39,354 nt of DNA from Clostridia bacterium. GTDB lineage: Bacteria; Bacillota; Clostridia; Christensenellales; Pumilibacteraceae. Under the pieces are notes generated by a model. The model did not search any database. It saw only the letters and a list, made by a program, of their open reading frames with translations, and was not told the DNA's origin. Position 1 is the first letter of the stretch; every line of letters begins with the position of its first letter. Below are positions 33,456 through 39,354 of the stretch, one piece after another. The position numbers were made by a program, and so were the translations under genes. The stretch is from positions 1 through 39,354 of the forward strand of contig JAFXKH010000036.1 in the NCBI GenBank assembly GCA_017531795.1, read 5' to 3'.

Positions 33456-33590
33456 TCAGGCGTGAGTTGCTTACGCAGAAAGTAGGGGAAGCGCGGTGAA
33501 AATCCGTCACAACAGTCATTACGGTTATAGTCCGATTACCTATCCGCCTTGTTTTTCGTTATGGTCTTGGGCAATGAAGAAAATTCGTAA
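33456..33590 (+). promoter_or_regulatory. Cobalamin riboswitch
   Basis: The core elements of the B12 riboswitch are present in order: AGGGGAA (33484-33490), the near-invariant GGTGAAAATCC (33495-33505), ACAACAG (33509-33515), and the AGTCCGATTACCTATCCGCC segment (33529-33548). AGGCG (33458-33462) can pair with CGCCT (33545-33549) to close the core, and CGTTA/TAACG (about 33557 and 33585) forms the peripheral hairpin. A terminator follows, and the downstream genes fit cobalamin uptake. The exact 5' and 3' limits and the promoter (possibly around 33424-33452) are uncertain. Confidence 0.85.
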
Positions 33591-33600
33591 CGGTCAATTT

Positions 33601-33625
33601 ATAGCGCCCAAGTGGCGCTATTTTT
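33601..33625 (+). terminator. Terminator of the cobalamin riboswitch
   Basis: ATAGCGCC (33601-33608) and GGCGCTAT (33614-33621) form a perfect 8-bp stem with a 5-nt loop, then a T-run. It lies between the aptamer and the SD of the next gene, so ligand binding probably stops transcription here. Confidence 0.88.
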
Positions 33626-33648
33626 ATAATAAATTTTTGGAGTTATTT

Positions 33649-34044
33649 ATGAAAAAATTTTTTGTATTAATGTTATCGGCAATTATTATTTTGTCGTTGT
33701 CTTTGTTTTGCGGATCATGTTCAGATACCGTCGAACCTGTCGTTATTGATGTTACGTTACAAGATAATTCAAGTATTGTTACGCTAAAAAAATATATGGA
33801 CGGCCTCTGCGAAAATGGGAAGCTTTCATATTCTCTTTCAAGCGGGATGGTTGTGGAAATTAACGGTAAGGCAAATACGACAAATACTTATTGGATGTTA
33901 TATACTAATGATACTGAGAATTCAAACAAGCAGTGGGGAACGTATGAGTATAATAAAGACACTTATGGTTCCGCTATTTGTGGCGCAAGCGAATTGATCG
34001 TAAAGAACGGATATACGTACGTTTGGGTGTATCAGAAATTTTAA
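33649..34044 (+). CDS. DUF4430 lipoprotein, probable cobalamin-binding protein
   Basis: The 131-residue protein has a lipoprotein signal peptide: KK at the N-terminus, a hydrophobic core (4-20) and C24 after G-S as the likely lipidated Cys. The rest fits DUF4430, the transcobalamin-like C-terminal domain: SLSSGMVVEING, TYWMLYTNDTEN and a final YTYVWVYQKF. It sits directly under a cobalamin riboswitch and one base before an ECF S component, so a role in capturing B12 at the membrane is the best inference. The start at 33649 has TTGGAG 6 bases upstream; longer in-frame starts lie inside the riboswitch. Confidence 0.82.
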   Translation: MKKFFVLMLSAIIILSLSLFCGSCSDTVEPVVIDVTLQDNSSIVTLKKYMDGLCENGKLSYSLSSGMVVEINGKANTTNTYWMLYTNDTENSNKQWGTYEYNKDTYGSAICGASELIVKNGYTYVWVYQKF

Positions 34045-34045
34045 A

Positions 34046-34567
34046 ATGCGTTCGGTACGAGAAATTACTTTAATAAGCAGTTTTGTTGCCATTTTGGTGG
34101 GCGGACAGTTGGCATTGAGTTGGGCTACGGGCGTTGAAGTCGTGACCGTGCTTTTTGTGACGTTTTCATATCATTTTGGAGTGAGAAGAAGCCTTGCGGT
34201 GGCGACTGCTTTTTCGCTTTTGCGTTGTTTGCTGTTCGGGTTTTTCCCTAACGTACTAATTTTATATTTAATTCATTATAATTTATTTGCTGTTATTTTT
34301 GGCGCTTTAGGACGTATTTTCCGATATAACGTAAACGTAAAAATTCATTTGTGGTTGATTGGATTATCGATATTTATGGCTGTATGCTTTACGCTTTTTG
34401 ACGATATTATAACGCCTCTATTTTATCAATATACTTCGGAAGCGACGATTGCTTATTTTTTCTCTTCATTATACGCTATGATTCCACAAACAATATGTTC
34501 AGCAGTAACGGTTGCCGTACTTGGAAGACCACTATTGAAAGCGTATGAAATAGTAAAAATGAAATAA
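34046..34567 (+). CDS. ECF transporter S component, probably for cobalamin
   Basis: The 173-residue membrane protein has about five or six hydrophobic segments from residue 8 to 165. S components bind a vitamin and dock on the shared EcfA/A'/T energising module, which is not encoded in this window. The N-terminal helix followed by GGQLALSW and the small Gly/Ala-rich turns fit the ECF S fold. Substrate assignment rests on the riboswitch and the DUF4430 partner, not on a diagnostic motif. It begins 1 base after the lipoprotein stop and is translationally coupled to it. Confidence 0.8.
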   Translation: MRSVREITLISSFVAILVGGQLALSWATGVEVVTVLFVTFSYHFGVRRSLAVATAFSLLRCLLFGFFPNVLILYLIHYNLFAVIFGALGRIFRYNVNVKIHLWLIGLSIFMAVCFTLFDDIITPLFYQYTSEATIAYFFSSLYAMIPQTICSAVTVAVLGRPLLKAYEIVKMK

Positions 34568-34572
34568 TAAAC

Positions 34573-34610
34573 AAAAAAAGTTGGAGCATTAGGGTGTTCC
34601 AACTTTTTTT
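34573..34610. terminator. Bidirectional terminator between the B12 cassette and argH
   Basis: A-run plus GTTGGAGCA (34573-34588) pairs with TGTTCCAAC plus T-run (34595-34610), one G-U pair and a 6-nt loop. It works in both directions for the converging units. Confidence 0.9.
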
Positions 34611-34632
34611 GTAAACTATTGTTTTTAATAAG

Positions 34633-36003
34633 TTATATTTTGCTTATTAATTCACGCATTGCTTGAATTTCTTTTGTCATTGCTGACGGGGAAGGGGCTC
34701 CGATCGCTCTTCTGAGAGCGATTGCGTTTTCCGCTTTTATGACTTCAAAAATATCATTGTCGAAATTGCCGAAAGATTTGTATTCATCTATTGTGAGAGT
34801 TTGCAAAGTTTTTCCGTTTTTGATGCAATAAATGACGAGTTGACCGATTATGGAGTGCGCGTCACGGAAAGGCACGCCTTTCTTTACAAGATAATCGGCG
34901 CATTCTGTTGCGCTCGTAAAACCGCCGTCCGTACTTTTCCTGAGGACGTTGACGTTAATTTTCATATCGCCAAGCAGGGCAGTAAAAATCTCAAGGCAAG
35001 CTTTAAGCGTATCGTACGCATCAAATACGCATTCTTTATCCTCTTGCATATCCTTATCGTAAGCAAGGGGAATACCTTTCATTACGGTCAGCATATTCAT
35101 CAAATCCCCATAAACTCTTCCCGTCTTTCCACGAAGCAATTCGTTCATGTCGGGATTTTTTTTCTGAGGCATAATGCTCGATCCCGTGGAATACTTATCG
35201 CTTAATTCGACGTACTTGTATTCGTCTGACGACCAAATGATTATTTCTTCCGAAAACCTTGATAAGTGCATCATTGTTATCGCGCTTGCCGAAAGAAAAT
35301 CAATCACAAAATCACGGTCGCTGACAGCATCCATAGAATTTGCAGTAATTTTAGGAAATCCAAGATATTCCGCCACGGCATTTCTGTCTATGGGGTAAGC
35401 GGTTGACGTACATGCGCCACTTCCAAGAGGCATAACGTTGATGCGCTTTTTTGCCTGAATAAAACGTTCTGAGTCGCGCGCGAACATTTCAGCGTATGCC
35501 ATAAAGTGGTGCGCAAGAGTAGTCGGTTGCGCTTTTTGAAGGTGAGTAAACGCAGGCATGACTGTGTTTAGATTGCTCTCTGAAATATCGCATAATCTGT
35601 TTATTAACGCTTTGAGCAGGGAAATAATGACGTCAGACGCATCACGGAGATAAAGCCGAGTGTCGAGCGCAACCTGATCGTTTCTCGATCTACCCGTATG
35701 TAGTTTTTTGCCAATACTTCCTATTCTTGATACTAGTTCGTTTTCTACGAAAGAGTGGATATCTTCGGCGTTTTCTATGATAATTTTACCGTCGTTTATG
35801 TCATTACGGATTATTTCAAGAGTTTCTATTATGAGTTCAGCTTCATTTTTGGGTATAATACCGCACAAACCGAGCATATTGCAATGCGCTTTACTGCCTT
35901 CAATATCATAATGGTATAAGCGCTTGTCAAAAGCGAGCGAACTGTTAAAACTGTCCGCCGCTTTGTCAGTTTCGCCTTCAAATCTTCCCGACCAAAGTTT
36001 CAT
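34633..36003 (-). CDS. argH: Argininosuccinate lyase
   Basis: ArgH splits argininosuccinate into arginine and fumarate, the last step of arginine synthesis. The 456-residue protein has the N-terminal MKLWSGRF, LHTGRSRNDQ, the TTLAHH region with the catalytic His, and the superfamily signature GSSIMPQKKNPD. Length is normal. The start codon overlaps the last base of the argG stop (TAATG on the minus strand), so translation is coupled to argG. Confidence 0.97.
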   Translation of the reverse strand: MKLWSGRFEGETDKAADSFNSSLAFDKRLYHYDIEGSKAHCNMLGLCGIIPKNEAELIIETLEIIRNDINDGKIIIENAEDIHSFVENELVSRIGSIGKKLHTGRSRNDQVALDTRLYLRDASDVIISLLKALINRLCDISESNLNTVMPAFTHLQKAQPTTLAHHFMAYAEMFARDSERFIQAKKRINVMPLGSGACTSTAYPIDRNAVAEYLGFPKITANSMDAVSDRDFVIDFLSASAITMMHLSRFSEEIIIWSSDEYKYVELSDKYSTGSSIMPQKKNPDMNELLRGKTGRVYGDLMNMLTVMKGIPLAYDKDMQEDKECVFDAYDTLKACLEIFTALLGDMKINVNVLRKSTDGGFTSATECADYLVKKGVPFRDAHSIIGQLVIYCIKNGKTLQTLTIDEYKSFGNFDNDIFEVIKAENAIALRRAIGAPSPSAMTKEIQAMRELISKI

Positions 36004-37223
36004 TATTTGTTATCCTTTACGCTTTGCATTTTCATTGCGCGAACCTTGCTTGATAAACCAAAGAGTGTGATAAATCCTTCGGCATCGTGATGATCGTAAA
36101 GGTCCCCAGTAGTGAAGCTTGCAAGCGATTCATTATACAGTGAATAGGGCGAAGTCGTTCCGGCTTTAATGATGTTGCCCTTGTAAAGTTTAAGTTTTAC
36201 TTTACCCGTAACGTATTCTTGCGTTACGTCTACAAAAGCGCAAATAGCCTCGCGAAGCGGTGTAAACCATTTACCTTCGTACACAAGAGTAGCAAGCTTA
36301 TTGCCCATATCTTTTTTCATTTCAAGGGTGTCTTTATCGAGAATCAGTTCTTCAAGTTGAGCGTGCGCCTCCATGAGAATAGTACCGCCAGGCGTTTCAT
36401 AAACGCCTCTTGACTTCATGCCGACAACTCTGTTTTCCACGATGTCTACGATTCCAACGCCGTTTGCGCCACCGAGTTTATTGAGCTCGTTGATAATTTC
36501 GCTGACTTTCATTGCTTTTCCGTTCAAAGTCTTAGGAACGCCTTTTTCAAAAGTCATAGTGATTTCGGTTTCAACGTCAGGTGCTTTTTGAGGGGTGACT
36601 CCAAGAACGAGAAGATGATCGTAATTAGGCTCGCATGCAGGTTCTTCGAGTTCAAGTCCTTCGTGGCTTATGTGCCAAATGTTGCGGTCACGGCTGTATG
36701 ACGTATCGGCAGAGAAGGGAAGATTAATTCCGTGCGCTTTGCAGTAATCAATTTCTTCTTGACGCGAGGACATCGTCCATTTGTCGTTTCTCCATGCAGC
36801 TATAATTTTAAGATCGGGGGCGAGCGCTTTAATTCCAAGTTCAAAACGAATCTGGTCGTTTCCTTTTCCCGTTGCGCCGTGGCAAATTGCCGTCGCGCCT
36901 TCTTTGCGCGCTATCTCAACGAGACGTTTTGCAATAAGCGGACGCGCCATAGAAGTGCCGAGCAGGTATTTGTTCTCATAAACTGCGCCGGCTTTTACGC
37001 AAGGCATTATATATTCTTCGCAAAGTTCGTCTATTACGTTTTCTACGTAAAGTTTGCATGCTCCCGTAGATAAAGCGCGTTCTTCAAGTCCGTCTAACTC
37101 TTCGGCTTGACCGCAGTCAACACATACGCAAACTACGTCATAATTGAAATTTTCTTTAAGCCACGGAATAATAGCGGTTGTGTCGAGTCCGCCTGAGTAT
37201 GCAAGGATAATCTTTTCTTTCAT
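36003..37223 (-). CDS. argG: Argininosuccinate synthase
   Basis: ArgG joins citrulline and aspartate using ATP. The 406-residue protein begins with the PP-loop AYSGGLDTT (8-16) and keeps the family segments CHGATGKGNDQIRFE and the C-terminal YHDAEGF-like region (here DHHDAEGF). Start at 37223 (MKEKII) because AAAGGAG lies just upstream on the minus strand; an in-frame ATG at 37241 would precede that SD. The leader from its promoter is only about 35 nt, too short for a T-box or other riboswitch. Confidence 0.97.
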   Translation of the reverse strand: MKEKIILAYSGGLDTTAIIPWLKENFNYDVVCVCVDCGQAEELDGLEERALSTGACKLYVENVIDELCEEYIMPCVKAGAVYENKYLLGTSMARPLIAKRLVEIARKEGATAICHGATGKGNDQIRFELGIKALAPDLKIIAAWRNDKWTMSSRQEEIDYCKAHGINLPFSADTSYSRDRNIWHISHEGLELEEPACEPNYDHLLVLGVTPQKAPDVETEITMTFEKGVPKTLNGKAMKVSEIINELNKLGGANGVGIVDIVENRVVGMKSRGVYETPGGTILMEAHAQLEELILDKDTLEMKKDMGNKLATLVYEGKWFTPLREAICAFVDVTQEYVTGKVKLKLYKGNIIKAGTTSPYSLYNESLASFTTGDLYDHHDAEGFITLFGLSSKVRAMKMQSVKDNK

Positions 37224-37265
37224 TTGTTCTCCTTTCGTCAATCACTTGACTTTTATTGGGTTTTT

Positions 37266-37293
37266 ATTATATATTTATATTGTCCGTTGTCAA
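37266..37293 (-). promoter_or_regulatory. Promoter of argG-argH
   Basis: On the minus strand, a perfect TTGACA (37293-37288), a 16-base spacer and a perfect TATAAT (37271-37266). Confidence 0.78.
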
Positions 37294-37336
37294 ATTACGC
37301 GTTTTTGTTAAAAACAGAAAAATGACTGTGGAAAAT

Positions 37337-37418
37337 GCAAAAAAGTACGAAATAATCACGTTTTTTGCGTGAAAACTTACTTTATTTTTTTGTATATAAA
37401 TAATATACTACTTTTTGC
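37337..37418. repeat. Imperfect inverted repeat in the argG-ruvC intergenic region
   Basis: GCAAAAAAGTA (37337-37347) and TACTTTTTGC (37409-37418) are inverted copies differing by one T, about 60 bases apart. Between them lies a small hairpin, CACG-TTTTTTG-CGTG (37357-37371). The right copy touches the ruvC -10 box, so operator arms are possible. Confidence 0.35.
37381..37409 (+). promoter_or_regulatory. Probable promoter of ruvC
   Basis: TATACT (37404-37409) is a good -10. The -35 at 17-base spacing, TTTATT (37381-37386), is weak, which suggests low activity or an activator. Confidence 0.45.
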
Positions 37419-37447
37419 ATAAATAATCAACTGTTTGGAGTTTAATT

Positions 37448-37939
37448 TTGGTAATTTTGGGTTTAGATCCTGGATATGCCACTATTGGTTACGGGGTAAT
37501 TGAAAAAACAGAGCGTGGTTTGTTTGCAATTGACTATGGAGTAATAACTACTCCCGCGCATGAAACGATTGCGGTAAGACTCGCTATGATTGACGAAGCG
37601 ATGACTGCGATTATGCAAAAATTTAAGCCCGAATGCGTTGCAATTGAAGAATTGTTTTTCAATACTAATATTACTACTGGTATAAAAGTCGCGCACGCTC
37701 GTGGCGTAATGATATTAAACGCAGTGAAAGAATGTGGACGTCTATACGAATATACTCCGCTTCAAATAAAACAGGCGCTTACGGGTAACGGACGGGCGAC
37801 GAAACATCAAATGGAATATATGGTAAAGATGGCGCTTCGTCTTTCTGCGCCGCCAAAACCTGATGATGCGGCTGATGCGCTTGCCGCTGCGATTTGTCAC
37901 GCTAATATGATGGGTGTAACGAGGAGAGAGATTAAATAA
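37448..37939 (+). CDS. ruvC: Holliday junction resolvase RuvC
   Basis: RuvC cuts Holliday junctions as a dimer. The 163-residue protein has the catalytic acids in ILGLDPG (D7), CVAIEELFF (E67/E68) and PDDAADALA (D139-D143). It starts at TTG 37448, 7 bases after TTTGGAG; no ATG is available before the first catalytic motif. The stop shares a base with the ruvA start (TAATG). ruvC-ruvA-ruvB is the standard order. Confidence 0.96.
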   Translation: MVILGLDPGYATIGYGVIEKTERGLFAIDYGVITTPAHETIAVRLAMIDEAMTAIMQKFKPECVAIEELFFNTNITTGIKVAHARGVMILNAVKECGRLYEYTPLQIKQALTGNGRATKHQMEYMVKMALRLSAPPKPDDAADALAAAICHANMMGVTRREIK

Positions 37940-38520
37940 TGTATGCGTACTTAAAAGGGAAAGTTGCTGACGTTTGTGAAAATGTGTTAGTTCTTGACGT
38001 CAACGGCGTTGGATACGAATTAAACGTCTCTGCCTATACTTTGAATACCGCAAAAATCGGGGAAGAAAAAGTGTATTATACTTTTCTTGTGGTCAAAGAA
38101 GACGAAATGAGTTTATACGCCTTTGCCGATAAACGAGAGAAGACGGTATTTATGCGTCTTATTTCGATCAGCGGAGTAGGACCGAAACTTGCGCTTGCTA
38201 TACTCAGCGGAATGAAATATGAGGATTTGGTTTCTAATATAGTAAGCGGAAATACGTCTGCTGTAAATTCTATTAAGGGTGTGGGGAAAAAGACGGCAGA
38301 AAGAATAGTCCTTGAGCTTGGCGATAAGTTTGACGATATGTCAATAACTGCTATCTCCGAGAAAAAAGCGCCGATTTCTTTATCCGGAAAAGCAGAAGAG
38401 GCTGTCGCTACTCTCGTGGCACTTGGATTTAATCGTGATAACGCTATTAAATCTGTTAATTTGGTATATAGCGAAGACTTAACGGTAAGTCAAATAATTC
38501 ATAAGGCAATTAACGTATAA
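37939..38520 (+). CDS. ruvA: Holliday junction branch migration protein RuvA
   Basis: RuvA binds the four-way junction and loads RuvB. The 193 residues include the N-terminal OB domain (MYAYLKGKV...VLDVNGVGYEL), two helix-hairpin-helix motifs (LISISGVGPKLALAIL and IKGVGKKTAERIVLEL) and the C-terminal three-helix domain (ATLVALGFNRDNAIKSV) that contacts RuvB. Length is normal. It is translationally coupled to ruvC and followed 2 bases later by ruvB. Confidence 0.96.
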   Translation: MYAYLKGKVADVCENVLVLDVNGVGYELNVSAYTLNTAKIGEEKVYYTFLVVKEDEMSLYAFADKREKTVFMRLISISGVGPKLALAILSGMKYEDLVSNIVSGNTSAVNSIKGVGKKTAERIVLELGDKFDDMSITAISEKKAPISLSGKAEEAVATLVALGFNRDNAIKSVNLVYSEDLTVSQIIHKAINV

Positions 38521-38522
38521 TT

Positions 38523-39354
38523 ATGGACGGAGAAAGATTTATTACAAGCACGAAAATACAGTTGGACACTGATCTTGATCTTACATTAAGACCAAGAAAT
38601 TTTTCGGAATATATAGGGCAAACGAAAGTAAAGCAAAACCTTGAAGTCTTTATTAATGCGGCTAAACAGCGTGGAGAAACGCTCGATCACGTTTTGTTGT
38701 ACGGGCCTCCTGGACTTGGTAAAACGACAATAGCCCATATAATAGCCAACGAAATGGACGCAGATATAAAGGTAATTAGCGGTCCTGCGTTAAGTTCTAT
38801 GCTTGACATAGTTTCAATTCTAACAGGTCTTGAATATGGTGACGTTCTATTTATCGACGAAATTCACAGGGTAAATAAAACTGTGGAAGAAGCGTTGTAT
38901 TCTGCTATGGAAGACTTTACGCTTGATATTGTTCAAGGCAAAGGACCGGGCGCGCGTACGATAAAACTTCCGCTTAATAAATTTACTTTGGTAGGAGCAA
39001 CAACCCGAACGGGTATGCTTACCGGACCAATGAGAGATAGGTTTGGTGTAATCAGCCGACTGGAAATATATTCAAAAGAAGATTTGATGACGATAATACG
39101 CCGGTCTGCAAATATACTTGGCGTGCAAATTGATAACGATGCTTGCGCGGAACTTGCAATACGTTCGAGGGGGACTCCTAGAATTGCAAACAGAATTTTG
39201 AAGCGGGTGCGCGATTTTGCGCAAGTGTTGGGTGACGGAAATATTGATATGGAAGTTACTTCAAAGGCTTTGTCGTGTATAGGCGTGGACAGTTTGGGAC
39301 TTGATGAAAATGACAGAACGGTATTGGAAGCGCTCGCGATAAAGTTTGCGGGAA
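38523..39354 (+). CDS. ruvB: Holliday junction helicase RuvB, cut by the window edge
   Basis: RuvB is the AAA+ motor of branch migration. The reading frame is open from ATG 38523 to the last base (277 codons; about 60 more expected). Visible motifs are LRPRNFSEYIGQ (about 22-33), Walker A GPPGLGKT (about 62-69), Walker B LFIDEIHR (about 110-117), sensor 1 GATTRTG (about 159-165) and the arginine-finger region GPMRDRFG. The C-terminal winged helix is only partly included. There is no strong SD; coupling to ruvA over the 2-base gap is likely. Confidence 0.96.
   Translation, partial: MDGERFITSTKIQLDTDLDLTLRPRNFSEYIGQTKVKQNLEVFINAAKQRGETLDHVLLYGPPGLGKTTIAHIIANEMDADIKVISGPALSSMLDIVSILTGLEYGDVLFIDEIHRVNKTVEEALYSAMEDFTLDIVQGKGPGARTIKLPLNKFTLVGATTRTGMLTGPMRDRFGVISRLEIYSKEDLMTIIRRSANILGVQIDNDACAELAIRSRGTPRIANRILKRVRDFAQVLGDGNIDMEVTSKALSCIGVDSLGLDENDRTVLEALAIKFAG

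Noticed and set aside
33496..33648. Longer N-terminus for the DUF4430 lipoprotein
   Set aside because: The upstream in-frame codons lie in the riboswitch and terminator; the start at 33649 has an SD and begins a proper lipoprotein signal.
37223..37293. T-box or other riboswitch upstream of argG
   Set aside because: The promoter leaves a leader of only about 35 nt, too short for such an element, and no specifier or T-box sequence is seen.

Overview
The window looks like chromosomal DNA of a low-GC, probably spore-forming member of the class Clostridia (Firmicutes). Four things point there: the block yajC - TIGR04086 membrane gene - SCIFF peptide - SCIFF maturase - secD - secF, which is a hallmark of Clostridia; the Firmicutes order rpsO - pnp - ylxY - M16 peptidase - ftsK/spoIIIE - rimO - pgsA - cinA - recA - rny; TTG starts behind good Shine-Dalgarno (SD) sites; and clear sigma-A type promoters. 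No phage, transposon, CRISPR array or defence island was seen. Nearly everything is core chromosome, tightly packed and often overlapping by 1 to 17 bases.

Layout. 1-110: a tRNA-Cys cut by the left edge, with its promoter (minus strand). 218-940: a YtxC-like orphan gene. 1034-6432: protein export and ranthipeptide block (YajC, TIGR04086 protein, SCIFF precursor, ScfB, SecD, SecF). 6452-12934: recJ, rel, an MBL-fold hydrolase and hemZ. 12968-17775: rpsO with a structured leader, pnp, ylxY and an M16 peptidase. 17797-27075: ftsK, rimO, pgsA, cinA, recA and rny. 27043-27519 (minus strand): a 67-aa gene with a promoter that predicts a leaderless mRNA, and tRNA-Trp. 27537-33435: proC, rnhA, a VTT/DedA-like membrane gene, then metF, a separate MetH reactivation domain gene and metH. 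33456-34610: a cobalamin riboswitch and terminator controlling a DUF4430 lipoprotein and an ECF transporter S component. 34633-37293 (minus strand): argG-argH. 37381-39354: ruvC, ruvA and a ruvB that runs off the right edge.

How the parts fit. The sec block builds the accessory translocase, and its SCIFF peptide would be thioether cross-linked by ScfB. rpsO, pnp and rny handle ribosome assembly and RNA decay. ftsK, recA, recJ, rnhA and ruvABC cover chromosome handling and recombination. metF and the two MetH pieces make methionine with cobalamin, and the next transcription unit is a B12-riboswitch-controlled uptake cassette, so B12 use and acquisition sit side by side.

The most striking oddity is the SCIFF precursor gene. 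All six core cysteines are encoded, but they are split between two reading frames by a net 2-base loss (or 1-base gain) after the second core cysteine. Other points worth attention are a 37-residue charged insertion inside the PNPase S1 domain, the 67-aa leaderless gene, a possible S15 autoregulatory pseudoknot, SD sites buried in hairpins before two genes, and a CinA whose N-terminal domain has lost its signature motif. No stretch over about 300 bases is without a feature.
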